Source of the DNA: CAVVTR01 sp963751245
Lineage (GTDB): Bacteria; Acidobacteriota; Thermoanaerobaculia; Thermoanaerobaculales; Thermoanaerobaculaceae
DNA length: 64,000 bases
Reading direction: 5' to 3'
NCBI GenBank assembly: GCA_963751245.1
Contig: CAVVTR010000004.1
Span: 138,067 to 202,066, forward strand
Shown here: positions 55,406 through 64,000 of the stretch, piece by piece
Layout: each line of letters begins with the position of its first letter
Numbering within the stretch: the first letter of the stretch is position 1
Program-made: the position numbers and the translations under genes
Notes under the pieces: generated by a model
The model's database searches: none
The model's input: the letters and a program-made list of their open reading frames with translations, nothing else
What the model was told of the DNA's origin: nothing

Positions 55406-57412
55406 TCAGCGCACCCGCACGGGCATGATGACCATGGGGAGGCCGCGCCACTGCAGGCGCTTCTGCAGGGCGAACGCCGTCTGGTTGTGGAAGAGCCGGT
55501 CGAGAAGGCGCTCGCGGCGGAAGATGACCTTGCCGGCCACGAACACCGTGTGCGTGTACTCCTGCGCCACGTCCAGGCAGAGGCGCTCGGCCTCGGCCAC
55601 GGGGTCGGTGCCGATCCGCGACCGCACCGTGGCCGGGAACCCGAAGCGCCCCAGCAGCTCCACGTACCTCGCCAGCTCCGCATCGGTGCGCTCCCGGAGC
55701 GCCTCCAGCTCGTCCGCTCCCTTGAACGCGCCGGAGTCCACCACGCCCACGGACAGGAACACGAAGTTGTGGAAGTAGCCCGGGAACGAGCGGAAGACGT
55801 TGAGCACGGTGTGGATGCCGAGGCCGTTGAAGCCGCGCACCAGGATGGCGACGGTGGGACGCTTCGGGTCCAGGGGAGCGGCGGGGCCGGCCTCGGGCAG
55901 GGGAACGTCGCCGAGGACCTGATCCAGCGCGGCGAGCCGTACGCCGACGCCCCGGTAGTGCCGGCGGACGGCGAAGCAGAGGGCGATCAGGCCGCCGGTG
56001 GCGAGGAGCGTGACCCACCCGCCCTCGCCGAACTTCTCCATGGTGGTGACCACCAGGATCGTGGCGCAGAGCAGGAACCCGCCGCCGAACAGCAGCATCC
56101 GGCGCACCCTGTAACGGCGGCCCCGCTCCCCCGTCCACATGCGCAACATCCCGAACATGGACAGGGAGAAGGTCAGGAACACGTTGATGCTGTACATCAC
56201 GACCAGGTGGCGGACGTCGCCGCGGGTGTAGAGCAGGGCGGCCAGCGACGTGAGGCCCATGAGGACGATGCCGTTCTGGGTGGTGAGACGCTCGGAGAGG
56301 CCCGCGAAGCGGTGGGGCACCCAGGAGTCCACCGCCATGTTGGCGAGGACCCGCGGACCGTCGATGAAGCCGGCCTGGGCCGCCACCACCAGCAGCGCCC
56401 CCTCCGAGAACAGGGTGACGACCACGAACGCCGGGCCGGCGCCGGTGTGACCCGCGAACTCCCCCGCGAGCACCGCGTTCATGGTCTTCGCCGCCACCGG
56501 GGTGACGCCGAACAGCAGGTAGCAGACGAGCAGACCCGCGGCCATGAACGACAGCGACACCGCCATGTAGAGCATGGTGCGCTTGCCGGTGGCGACCCGC
56601 GGCTCGCGCATGATGGGCATGCCGTTGGAGACCGCCTCCAGGCCGGTGTAGGTGCCACCCCCGAGGGAGTAGGCGTGGGCGAACAGGAGCAGCATGCCGC
56701 CCAGGCCCAGCGTGGCCAGCCCCCCCTTGAAGCCCTGCGTCACCCCCGCCGCCACGGCGGGCAGCCGCCACAGGTGGGTGGCGATGCCGCCGACGATGAG
56801 CGCCGTGTGGGTGAGGAGGAACACGATGAAGATCGGCAGCAGGGCGATGACGGACTCGCGCACGCCGCGGATGTTGAGGGTCGTGAGGAGGAGGATGAGC
56901 ACCACCTCGACGAGGAGCTTGCTGCCGTGCCAGGAGAGGGGCAGGAAGCTGAACAGGGCGTCGCCGGCGGCGGCGATGGAGACGGCGACGGTGAGGACGT
57001 AGTCGACCAGCAGCGCCGATCCCGAGACCACGCCGGTGCGGGGGCCGAGGAGCTTGGTGGCCACGAGGTAGCCGCCGCCGCCCGAGGGGAACTCCTCGAC
57101 GATGTGGCTGTACGCCGCGGCGATGACGCCCACCGTGAGCGCCGTCATCGCCGCCAGGGCCACGGCCAGGTAGGTGTGCGGGCCCAGCGTGCGGAACGCC
57201 TCCTCGGGGCCGTAGGAGGACGACGACAGCCCGTCGGCGCCGAGCCCGACCCAGGCCAGGAACGCGACCAGCGACAGGCGGTGGAACAGCGCGCTGTCCC
57301 CGAGGTCGCGGGGGCTCCCCACCAGAGCGCGCCGCAGCCTCCCGAGAAGACCGGGCCGCTCGCGCCCCGGTTCGCCGTCGTCAGGCCCGGACCCGGGCCC
57401 CCGCTCCGTCAT
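55406..57412 (-). CDS. APC-superfamily permease with cytoplasmic C-terminal domain
   Basis: 668 residues. About twelve membrane segments in the first 470 residues, starting after a polar N-terminus, with the APC-type motif GLGADGLSSSSYGPEEAF and YSHIVEEFPSGGGGYLVA. A soluble C-terminal domain of about 180 residues follows (VAILVRGFNGLGIHTVLNVF; YVELLGRFGFPATVRSRIG; VFVAGKVIFRRERLLDRL) and looks like a universal-stress-type fold. The design recalls KimA-like potassium importers and related amino-acid permeases; the substrate cannot be settled by sequence alone. ATG 57412 is used; an upstream ribosome site is weak. Confidence 0.75.
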   Translation of the reverse strand: MTERGPGSGPDDGEPGRERPGLLGRLRRALVGSPRDLGDSALFHRLSLVAFLAWVGLGADGLSSSSYGPEEAFRTLGPHTYLAVALAAMTALTVGVIAAAYSHIVEEFPSGGGGYLVATKLLGPRTGVVSGSALLVDYVLTVAVSIAAAGDALFSFLPLSWHGSKLLVEVVLILLLTTLNIRGVRESVIALLPIFIVFLLTHTALIVGGIATHLWRLPAVAAGVTQGFKGGLATLGLGGMLLLFAHAYSLGGGTYTGLEAVSNGMPIMREPRVATGKRTMLYMAVSLSFMAAGLLVCYLLFGVTPVAAKTMNAVLAGEFAGHTGAGPAFVVVTLFSEGALLVVAAQAGFIDGPRVLANMAVDSWVPHRFAGLSERLTTQNGIVLMGLTSLAALLYTRGDVRHLVVMYSINVFLTFSLSMFGMLRMWTGERGRRYRVRRMLLFGGGFLLCATILVVTTMEKFGEGGWVTLLATGGLIALCFAVRRHYRGVGVRLAALDQVLGDVPLPEAGPAAPLDPKRPTVAILVRGFNGLGIHTVLNVFRSFPGYFHNFVFLSVGVVDSGAFKGADELEALRERTDAELARYVELLGRFGFPATVRSRIGTDPVAEAERLCLDVAQEYTHTVFVAGKVIFRRERLLDRLFHNQTAFALQKRLQWRGLPMVIMPVRVR

Positions 57413-57488
57413 CCCGCTCCGTCCAATCCGGCCGAAACCGCCGCCGGCCGCCGGGGATTCCGCCGCGCCCTCCGGCGCGGGCGGAGGG

Positions 57489-58274
57489 TCACTCCATGCC
57501 GAGGCGGCTCAGGTAGCCGCGCACGCGCGCCAGGTGCAGCATCCACGTCATGAACGCCCCCGCCATCACGAGGTACACCCCGTCCATGGCGAACGAGACC
57601 GCCAGCCTCGCGACGTCGGGCCGGCCCGTGGCGAGGGTGTTCCGCATGCCCTCGAAAACATAGGTCGAGGGCAGCAGCGCGGCCACCCTCTGCAGCCAGC
57701 CGGGCAGCACGGAGACCGGGTAGAACACGGCGGAGAAGGGCTGGAGCAGGAACGGCACCCCCCAGATCAGCGCCTCCGCCGACTGCCCGAAGCGGATCAC
57801 GAGCCCCATGGTGCACATCCCCACCGCCCAGCCGAACAGCAGCAGGCTGACCACGAACGGCACCAGCGCCGGCCCCAGCGCCAGCACGTCGAAGGCGAAG
57901 AACAGCCGGGCCAGCGTCCCCAGCACCACCAGGGTCAGGGCTGCCTTGATCACGCCCATGAGGCACGTCGCCACGGCGATCTCGAAGGTGCGCAGCGGCG
58001 CGATGAAGATGTTGAGGATGTTGCGCACCCAGATCTCCTCGGCGAGCGACAGCGTGATGGCCTGCTGCGAGCGGTACAGCACGTCCCAGAAGATCATCGC
58101 GCCGATCAGGAAGACCACCGCCCCGGGCGCCGCGAACCGCTCCATGTAGGAGGTGAGGAACCCCCACAGCACGAGGTCCATGACCGGCCAGAAGAAGACC
58201 TCGCCGGCCCGCGCCAGGCTGCGGCGGTAGAGGTAGAGGTAGCGCAGCACCAGGGCGGAGACCCGCAGCCACAT
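57489..58274 (-). CDS. ABC-2 type transporter permease
   Basis: 261 residues with about six membrane segments (MDLVLWGFLTSYMERF; VPFVVSLLLFGWAVGMCTMG; PLSV-like PVSVLPGWLQRVAALLPSTY). The late segment with FEGMRN is typical of ABC-2 exporters of drugs or polysaccharide-like molecules. ATG 58274 overlaps the ATPase stop by one base (TGATG). The substrate is unknown. Confidence 0.85.
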   Translation of the reverse strand: MWLRVSALVLRYLYLYRRSLARAGEVFFWPVMDLVLWGFLTSYMERFAAPGAVVFLIGAMIFWDVLYRSQQAITLSLAEEIWVRNILNIFIAPLRTFEIAVATCLMGVIKAALTLVVLGTLARLFFAFDVLALGPALVPFVVSLLLFGWAVGMCTMGLVIRFGQSAEALIWGVPFLLQPFSAVFYPVSVLPGWLQRVAALLPSTYVFEGMRNTLATGRPDVARLAVSFAMDGVYLVMAGAFMTWMLHLARVRGYLSRLGME

Positions 58275-59035
58275 CAGCCCGCCCCCCCGCCGCCGTCCGC
58301 GCCGCGGACCTCGCCGCCCCGCGCCACCGCCAGGAAGACCTCCTCGAGGGAGGCGCCCCGGGCGCGCCTCACCACCTCCGCCGGCGGCCCCTCCAGCACC
58401 ACGCGCCCGCGGGACAGGAACACGATCCAGTCGCACATCTCCTCGACCTCCCGCATGTCGTGGGAGGTGTAGACCATGGTGAGCCCGCGGTCGCGCTGCA
58501 CGCCGCGCAGCGTCTCGCGCACCTTCCAGGCGATGTCCGGGTCGAGGCTGGCGGTGGGCTCGTCGAGGAAGAGCACCTCAGGGTCGTTGAGGAACGCCTT
58601 GCACAGGTTCACCCGCGTGATCTGCCCGGCCGACAGGGCGCCGGTCTTGCGCGACAGCAGGGGGGCGATCTCGAACAGCTCGAGGAGCTCGGCGATCTTC
58701 GCGCGGGGCCTCGGGTTGCCGTACAGGCGCGCGAACACGTTGAGGTTCTCCCACACCGTCAGGTTCGACGGCAGGGCGATGTAGGCCGAGGAGAAGTTGA
58801 CCCGGGCGAGGATGCGGCGGCGCTGGGTGGCCACGTCCAGCCCGAGGATCCGCATGGTCCCCGCCGAGGGCGTGGTCAGCCCCAGGAGGAGCTGCAGCGT
58901 GGTGGTCTTGCCCGCCCCGTTGGGGCCGAGCAGGCCCAGCGTCCGGCCGCGCCGCGCCGCGAAGGACACGGAGTCGAGCGCGACGACGTCGCCGAAGCGC
59001 TTGCACAACCGCTGGACCTCGACCGCCGCGTCCAC
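58274..59035 (-). CDS. ABC transporter ATPase (partner of the ABC-2 permease)
   Basis: 253 residues of the DrrA/CcmA-like export ATPase type: Walker A GPNGAGKTTT, signature LSAGQ, Walker B VLFLDEPTASLDP and switch His in YTSHDMREVEEMC. The signature has Ala in place of the usual Gly (LSAGQ), a change seen in some exporters. GTG 59035 is used. It is coupled to the permease, making a two-gene exporter. Confidence 0.9.
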   Translation of the reverse strand: MDAAVEVQRLCKRFGDVVALDSVSFAARRGRTLGLLGPNGAGKTTTLQLLLGLTTPSAGTMRILGLDVATQRRRILARVNFSSAYIALPSNLTVWENLNVFARLYGNPRPRAKIAELLELFEIAPLLSRKTGALSAGQITRVNLCKAFLNDPEVLFLDEPTASLDPDIAWKVRETLRGVQRDRGLTMVYTSHDMREVEEMCDWIVFLSRGRVVLEGPPAEVVRRARGASLEEVFLAVARGGEVRGADGGGGAG

Positions 59036-59089
59036 CGTCGCGCCCTCCCGCGCCGGCCGTCCCCGGATCGCGGGGTGCGGCGCGCGGCG

Positions 59090-59095
59090 ATTGTA
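59090..59095 (-). promoter_or_regulatory. Candidate -10 for the ABC exporter pair
   Basis: TACAAT on the minus strand, 54 bases before GTG 59035; no -35 match was found at the usual distance. Confidence 0.3.
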
Positions 59096-59195
59096 CGCCG
59101 TGGCACGAGGAACCGCCGTCGACTACCATGGAGGCAAGCACTCCCATGACCGAAGCTCCGAGTCCGCGCGGCGCGAGCGGCGCCAGGAGGGAGCC

Positions 59196-60206
59196 GTGAA
59201 GGCGTTCTGGTGGCTGCTGGACACCCTCTGCGCCGTCATCTCGGCCCGCCGGCCCCTGTTCAGCGCCGGCCCCGGGGACGTCGACGCGGTGGCGTGGGCG
59301 ACGGACTGGACGGCGGCCCGTGCGCCCACGCCCGTGCTGCCCCGCCTCCAGGGGCTGGAGTGGGGCGGCGGCTGGCGGCGCGTCCGCGGGACGTTCCCCA
59401 GCCCTCTCGCGGCGCACCTCCCCGAGCGGTGCGGCCGCGCCGTCTTCGAGCTTCTCGAGCCCGAGGGCCCGCCCTCGGCCCCGGTGTGCGTGGTGCTCGC
59501 CGCGACCGGCGACGAGGGGTTCGCCCTGCGCCGCCGCCTCGTCGCCGCCCCCCTGCGGCGCCGGGGCATCGCCACCGTGCTGCTGGAGAACCCCTACTAC
59601 GGGTCGCGCCGCCCCCCGGGCCAGCGCGGGGCGGCGGTGGCCACGGTGGCCGACCTCGTGCTCCTGGGACGGGCCACGGTGGAGGAGACCCGCACCCTCC
59701 TCGCCTGGCTGCGCGCCCGCGGCCACGCCACCGTGGGGGTCACCGGCATCAGCATGGGCGGACAGCTCGCCGCCACCGCGGCCGCCACCATGCCCGCGGA
59801 GGTCGCCGTCGCGCCCTTCATTCCCTCGCGCTCGCCGGCGCCGGTGTTCACCCGCGGGGCGCTGCGCCGGATGGTGGACTGGGCCGCGCTGCGCCGGGCC
59901 TGGGGAGAGGACGCTCCCGAGCGCCTGCGCGCCCTCCTCGACACCGCCGACGTCTGCGCCCTGCCCCCGCCCCGCCGCCCGGACTGCGCGGTCGTGGTGG
60001 GCGCCCGCTACGACGCCTGCGTGCCGCCCGGCGCCGCGGAGGAGATCCACCGCCACTGGCCGGGCTCCGAGCTCCGCGTGCTCGGCACGGGGCACGCCGG
60101 CGCCGTCGCCTTCCGCGGCGCGGCCCTGGCCGCCGCCGCGGCGGACGCCGTGGAGCGCCTCGCCGCGGGGACGGGCGGGAGTATCCGGGGCGTCCGGGGA
60201 GGTTGA
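59196..60206 (+). CDS. Alpha/beta hydrolase, ABHD18-like
   Basis: 336 residues with an alpha/beta hydrolase fold: nucleophile elbow GISMGGQ, likely acid Asp in ARYDACVPP and His in LGTGHAGAVAF. The LLENPYYGSRRPPGQRGAAV segment is typical of the ABHD18/DUF2048 group. The N-terminus (KAFWWLLDTLCAVISARR) is hydrophobic but not a clear signal peptide. GTG 59196 follows AGGAGGGAGCC. Substrate unknown. It lies 41 bases before the protease gene and may share its transcript. Confidence 0.8.
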   Translation: MKAFWWLLDTLCAVISARRPLFSAGPGDVDAVAWATDWTAARAPTPVLPRLQGLEWGGGWRRVRGTFPSPLAAHLPERCGRAVFELLEPEGPPSAPVCVVLAATGDEGFALRRRLVAAPLRRRGIATVLLENPYYGSRRPPGQRGAAVATVADLVLLGRATVEETRTLLAWLRARGHATVGVTGISMGGQLAATAAATMPAEVAVAPFIPSRSPAPVFTRGALRRMVDWAALRRAWGEDAPERLRALLDTADVCALPPPRRPDCAVVVGARYDACVPPGAAEEIHRHWPGSELRVLGTGHAGAVAFRGAALAAAAADAVERLAAGTGGSIRGVRGG

Positions 60207-60247
60207 AGCCCACACGGGGAAACCCGGGAAACCGAGAGGTGGTACCC

Positions 60248-61384
60248 ATGAAGAGCGCGCTTCCCTCCCTGATCCGCACCCTGCCGGTGCTGCTGGCCGC
60301 GGCCGCCCTGGCGTCGTGCGCCTCGGCGTCGTCCGGCCCGGCGGCCGCGACGGCCGGAAACGGCGCGGCGGCCGCTCCGGCCCCCACCCCCGCCCCGGCC
60401 ACGCCCCTCGACCCCGGCTTCACCCTCCGCCTGGCCCCCGGAAAGCCGGGCGCGGCGACGCCCATGGTCGCCGCCGTCCGCCGGGTCATGCCCGCCGTGG
60501 TCGCCGTCAACGTGCTCCGGATCACCTACCAGAGCCTGGACCGCCAGAAGGACCAGCTCGGCTCCGGCTCCGGCTTCATCATCGACCCCGGCGGCCTCGT
60601 GGTGACCAACAACCACGTCGTCGAGGGCTCCCACGACATCACCGTGTCCCTCGGAGACGGCCGCACCTTCCCGGCGAAGCAGGTCGTCACCGACCCGGTC
60701 AGCGACCTGGCGGTGATCCGCATCGACGGCTCGGGGCTGCCGGCGGTGACCATGGCGGACTCCTCCCGCCTCGAGCCCGGCCAGCAGGTGGCGGTCATCG
60801 GCAACGCCCTGGCCCGCGGCAACAGCGTCAACGGCGGCTGGGTGAGCCGCCTCGGCGTGTCCGCCCACCCGTCGCTCTCCGACACCCTCTACGGCCTCAT
60901 CCAGACCGACGCCGCCATCAACCCCGGCAACAGCGGCGGCCCGCTCATCGACATGGACGGCAACGTGGTGGGGATCGCCGACGCCACGCTGGTGGCGAAG
61001 AACGTCTGGGGCGTCGGCTTCGTCATCTCCACGCAGACGGCCGCCCCGATCATCCAGGAGCTGGTGAGGACCGGAACGGTGCGGCGGGCATGGATCGGGG
61101 TCGTGCTGCAGACGGTCAACCAGGGGGTGGACGACCTCTTCCAGCTCGCGGTCAACCACGGCGCCCTGGTCACCCGCGTGCATGCGGGCAGCCCGGCGGC
61201 CCAGGCCGGACTGGTCCAGGGGGACGTCATCGTCCGCTACAGGGGGCAGGAGGTCCACACCGCCTCCGACCTCGCCGAGGCCATCCGCACGAGCCCGGTG
61301 GGACAGCCCGCGTCGATCGACTACTGGCACGGCCAGATCGAGCGCTTCGTCCACGTCACGCCCCGCGAGGATCCGAAGTCCTGA
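60248..61384 (+). CDS. HtrA/Deg-like trypsin protease, lipoprotein, with PDZ domain
   Basis: 378 residues. A lipoprotein signal (LLAAAALASC, Cys at about 24) and Pro/Ala-rich linker precede a trypsin-like domain with the complete triad His123 (VTNNHVVEG), Asp153 (SDLAVIRI) and Ser229 (NPGNSGGPL). One PDZ domain fills the C-terminus (VTRVHAGSPAAQAGLVQGDV). It should be anchored in the periplasm and degrade or sense misfolded envelope proteins. Only one PDZ is present, as in DegS-like members. ATG 60248 is used; the upstream site is GAGAGGTGG. Confidence 0.88.
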   Translation: MKSALPSLIRTLPVLLAAAALASCASASSGPAAATAGNGAAAAPAPTPAPATPLDPGFTLRLAPGKPGAATPMVAAVRRVMPAVVAVNVLRITYQSLDRQKDQLGSGSGFIIDPGGLVVTNNHVVEGSHDITVSLGDGRTFPAKQVVTDPVSDLAVIRIDGSGLPAVTMADSSRLEPGQQVAVIGNALARGNSVNGGWVSRLGVSAHPSLSDTLYGLIQTDAAINPGNSGGPLIDMDGNVVGIADATLVAKNVWGVGFVISTQTAAPIIQELVRTGTVRRAWIGVVLQTVNQGVDDLFQLAVNHGALVTRVHAGSPAAQAGLVQGDVIVRYRGQEVHTASDLAEAIRTSPVGQPASIDYWHGQIERFVHVTPREDPKS

Positions 61385-61480
61385 TCCGGGTGGTGCGAGG
61401 GCGCCGCGCCGTCTCCTCCTCGGCCCGCCTGCCGTGAGCCTCGCCCGCGTCGATCCGCGAGCCGGCCGCGCCCCCTGCCG

Positions 61481-61489
61481 TGCTAGGCT
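61481..61489 (+). promoter_or_regulatory. Extended -10 element before the nhaC gene
   Basis: TGC-TAGGCT, related to the TGC-TAGACT element before the HD-GYP gene, leaving about 100 bases of leader. The other bases in the 209-bp gap after the protease show nothing I can name. Confidence 0.35.
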
Positions 61490-61593
61490 CGGCGGGCCAT
61501 GCCGCCGCGTCGCCCGGCGTACCGCCCTCACCCTCGCGGCCGGACCGCCCCGTCTCCGGGAGGCCGGCCCACGGAACCGCTCACGGGAGCGCC

Positions 61594-63024
61594 ATGGAAG
61601 ACAAGACACCCCTCGACGACCGCCCCCACGCCCGCCCGACGCTGCTCCAGTCGCTGACGCCCCTCCTCGCCATCGCCCTCTTCCTCGGCGTGGGGTACGG
61701 GGTGTTCCGCCTGCGCGCGGAGATCCTCCTCATCGCCGCCGCCGTCGTCGCGGCGCTCATCGCCCGCCGTCTCGGCTACAGCTACAAGGAGATCGAGGAG
61801 GGCATCATCGCCAGCATGATGAAGGGCATGCCGGCGATGCTCATCGTCATCGTCGTGGGCGCCCTCATCGGCTCGTGGATCGCCTGCGGCACCATCCCCC
61901 TGCTCATCACCTGGGGGCTCGAGCTGATCTCGGCCAAGTACTTCCTGGTCACCGCCTGCGTCGTCTGCAGCGTCGTCTCCCTGGTCACCGGGACCTCGTA
62001 CGGCACGGCGGGGACCATCGGCGTGGCGTTCGTCGGCATCGCGGTCGGGCTCGGCGTGCCGCTGGACCAGGCGGCGGGCGCCATCGTCGCCGGCGCCTAC
62101 TTCGGCGACAAGCTGTCGCCGTTCTCCGACACCACCAACCTCGCCCCCATCGCGGCGGGCTCGAACCTCTTCGACCACATCCGCCACATGCTGTGGACCA
62201 CCACCCCGGCCTGGCTGCTCGGCCTCGGCGTCTACTTCGTCCTGGGGCTGCGCTCGTCCGGCGGCGCCGGCGCCGATCTCTCGGCCACCGCCGGCATCGT
62301 CCACGCCCTGCGCGGCGGCTTCGCCTTCCACTGGGTCCTGCTCCTGCCGCCGCTGGTCACGTTCTACGCGGCGGTGCGCAAGCGCCCGGTCATCCCCGGC
62401 ATGCTGGTCTCCTCCGGCATCGCCGCCGTGCTGGCCGTCGCGATCCAGCACATGACGGCGCAGAAGGCCGTCGAGTCCATGGTCACCGGGTTCGTCTCCC
62501 ACACCGGCCAGGCCACCGTGGACACCCTGCTCACCCGGGGCGGCATGCTGAGCATGATGGACGTCACCCTCATCGCCTTCTGCGCCTTCGCCTTCGGCGG
62601 CGTCGTGCAGCACACCGGCATGCTCGACGTGCTCCTCGAGCACCTCCTCCGCGTCGCCGACACCACCGGCCGCATCATCGCCTCCACCGTGGCCGCCACC
62701 ATCAGCGTCGCGCTGCTCACCGGCAGCTCGTTCCTGTCCATCCTCATCCCCGGCGAGCTCTTCGCGCCGGCGTACCGCGCCCGCGGCCTGGCGGCCAAGA
62801 ACCTGTCGCGCACCACCGAGGACAGCGGCACGGTCGTCGTGCCGCTGATCCCGTGGAGCATCGCGGGCGTGTTCATGGCCGGCACCCTGGGCGTGGACAC
62901 CGTGGCCTACGCCCCCTGGGCGGTGATGTGCTACACGGGGTTCTTGTTCGCGCTGCTGTACGGGTTCACGGGCTTTGCCATCGCGCCGAAGGTGCGCGAC
63001 GACGAGACCGTGGCGGGGAGCTGA
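61594..63024 (+). CDS. nhaC: NhaC-family Na+/H+ antiporter
   Basis: 476-residue antiporter with about eleven or twelve membrane segments. NhaC-type motifs are plain: TGTSYGTAGTIGVAF, GAYFGDKLSPFSDTTNLAP and, in the second half, TGSSFLSILIPGELFAPAY and TEDSGTVVVPLIPWS. It exports sodium in exchange for protons, possibly with another substrate pair, as some members exchange organic anions. ATG 61594 is used rather than a GTG or TTG further upstream, because those add only a Pro-rich non-conserved stretch. It ends 2 bases before the next gene. Confidence 0.9.
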   Translation: MEDKTPLDDRPHARPTLLQSLTPLLAIALFLGVGYGVFRLRAEILLIAAAVVAALIARRLGYSYKEIEEGIIASMMKGMPAMLIVIVVGALIGSWIACGTIPLLITWGLELISAKYFLVTACVVCSVVSLVTGTSYGTAGTIGVAFVGIAVGLGVPLDQAAGAIVAGAYFGDKLSPFSDTTNLAPIAAGSNLFDHIRHMLWTTTPAWLLGLGVYFVLGLRSSGGAGADLSATAGIVHALRGGFAFHWVLLLPPLVTFYAAVRKRPVIPGMLVSSGIAAVLAVAIQHMTAQKAVESMVTGFVSHTGQATVDTLLTRGGMLSMMDVTLIAFCAFAFGGVVQHTGMLDVLLEHLLRVADTTGRIIASTVAATISVALLTGSSFLSILIPGELFAPAYRARGLAAKNLSRTTEDSGTVVVPLIPWSIAGVFMAGTLGVDTVAYAPWAVMCYTGFLFALLYGFTGFAIAPKVRDDETVAGS

Positions 63025-63026
63025 CC

Positions 63027-63980
63027 GTGATCCGCCTCGCCATCCACGGCGGCGCCGGGACCATCCGGCGCGACCGTCTCACCCCCGAGCTCGAGGCCGC
63101 CTACCGCGAGGCCCTCGCGGACGCGCTGCGCGCCGGCCACGCCGTGCTGGCGGCGGGCGGCCGCGCGGTGGACGCCGTCGAGGCCGCCGTCGTCTCCATG
63201 GAGGACTGCCCGCTGTTCAACGCGGGCCGGGGCGCCAACTTCACCGCCGAGGGCGCCAACGAGCTCGACGCCGCCATCATGGACGGCCGCGACCGCGCCG
63301 CGGGCGCCGTCGCCGGAGTCCGCCGCGTGCGCAACCCGGTGCGCGCGGCGCGCCTCGTGATGGAGCGCTCCGGCCACGTGCTCCTCGCCGGCGCGGGCGC
63401 CGACGCCTTCGCGGCGGCCCACGGCCTCGAGCCCGTCGATCCCGCCTACTTCCGCACCGAGCGCCGCTGGCGGGCGCTCCAGCGCGCCCTGGCCGCCGGC
63501 GAGCGCGGCGCGCTGTCCGAGGACATCCGCCACCCGGAGGCCGAGGAGCGCGGCGGGCCCGACGGCCTGGGGACGGTGGGAGCCGTGGCCGTGGACGCCG
63601 CCGGCGGCCTGGCCGCCGCCACCTCCACCGGGGGCCTCACCGCCAAGCGCTGGGGGCGCGTGGGCGACTCGCCGCTGGTGGGCGCCGGCACCTGGGCCGA
63701 CGACGCCACCTGCGCGGTCTCCTGCACGGGGGTCGGGGAGGTGTTCATCCGCGCCGTGGCGGCGTACGACATCGCCGCCCGCATGGCCTACCGGGGCGAC
63801 ACCCTGGCGGAGGCCACGGAACACGTGGTGATGAAGACCCTGGTGGCGATGGGCGGCCGCGGCGGCGCCGTCGCCGTCGACCGCAGCGGCGCCGTGGCCA
63901 TGCCGTTCAACTCCGAGGGCATGTACCGCGGCGTCATCGGCCCCGAGGGCACCCCGGAGGCCGCGATCTACCGCGACTGA
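63027..63980 (+). CDS. iaaA: Isoaspartyl peptidase / L-asparaginase (Ntn hydrolase)
   Basis: 317-residue Ntn hydrolase that removes N-terminal isoaspartyl residues and can hydrolyse asparagine. It self-cleaves before the nucleophile Thr183 (DGLGTVGAVAVD). IRLAIHGGAGTIRRD, NAGRGANFTAEG and ATSTGGLTAKRWGRVGDSP are the family marks. GTG 63027 lies 2 bases after the nhaC stop, so the two are co-translated. The final 20 bases of the window hold nothing recognisable. Confidence 0.92.
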   Translation: MIRLAIHGGAGTIRRDRLTPELEAAYREALADALRAGHAVLAAGGRAVDAVEAAVVSMEDCPLFNAGRGANFTAEGANELDAAIMDGRDRAAGAVAGVRRVRNPVRAARLVMERSGHVLLAGAGADAFAAAHGLEPVDPAYFRTERRWRALQRALAAGERGALSEDIRHPEAEERGGPDGLGTVGAVAVDAAGGLAAATSTGGLTAKRWGRVGDSPLVGAGTWADDATCAVSCTGVGEVFIRAVAAYDIAARMAYRGDTLAEATEHVVMKTLVAMGGRGGAVAVDRSGAVAMPFNSEGMYRGVIGPEGTPEAAIYRD

Positions 63981-64000
63981 GCCTTGGCGGTCCGCCCGGC

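Overview
The window is very GC-rich bacterial DNA, densely coded on both strands. It has 43 protein genes, one of them cut by the window start, and no rRNA, tRNA, CRISPR array or insertion sequence that I can recognise. LpxC (lipid A synthesis), an Omp85-like barrel, a TonB domain and an ExbB/TolQ-like channel point to a two-membrane, Gram-negative cell. EF-P loop type, the sigma54 NtrY/NtrX-like pair, GlgE plus TreY/TreZ, and frequent GTG starts would fit a high-GC Acidobacteriota-like lineage. That placement is inference from gene style, not a phylogeny.

Layout. 1-7.7 kb: an ExbB/TolQ-like gene, ruvC and yebC run leftward. Diverging from them is a probable operon of a Ser/Thr kinase fused to a TonB C-terminal domain, a 74-residue coiled-coil protein and a BtuFCD-type ABC importer (the BtuF gene carries one frameshift). 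7.7-13.3 kb: accD-folC-dgt-rpiB-glyA and a DUF4177 protein. 13.2-20.8 kb, leftward: lpxC; a DUF4390 protein with an NtrY-like kinase and a sigma54 response regulator; a TPR membrane protein with an RDD protein. 20.9-25.8 kb: an HD-GYP protein, smpB and uvrA. 25.8-26.5 kb: the only long non-coding stretch, holding four tandem 122-bp units that begin with a copy of the uvrA 3' end, then two short perfect hairpins. 26.5-42.8 kb, leftward: a large glucan/trehalose block (SDR, GDPD, small receiver-like protein, glgE, treS-maltokinase fusion, glgB, treZ, GH57/DUF3536, treY). 42.9-47.7 kb: efp, Omp85-like barrel, hemF and a Ycf46-like AAA ATPase. 47.8-54.8 kb: AddB/AddA-type helicase-nucleases. 54.8-59.0 kb, leftward: ppa, an APC permease and an ABC-2 exporter pair. 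59.2-64 kb: an alpha/beta hydrolase, an HtrA-like lipoprotein protease, an NhaC antiporter and an isoaspartyl peptidase.

How genes work together. GlgE, TreS-Mak and GlgB form the maltose-1-phosphate route from trehalose to branched alpha-glucan. TreY and TreZ run the reverse route from glucan to trehalose, so the block encodes a trehalose/glucan cycle. The kinase-TonB/BtuFCD operon next to an ExbB-like gene suggests a link between phosphosignalling and energised outer-membrane uptake; this is the most novel-looking arrangement here.

Quality note. About fifteen single-base frameshifts are concentrated in glgB and treS-mak (33.9-38.95 kb) with no nonsense or missense decay. This looks more like a poor-consensus patch than true gene death, and read data would be needed to decide.
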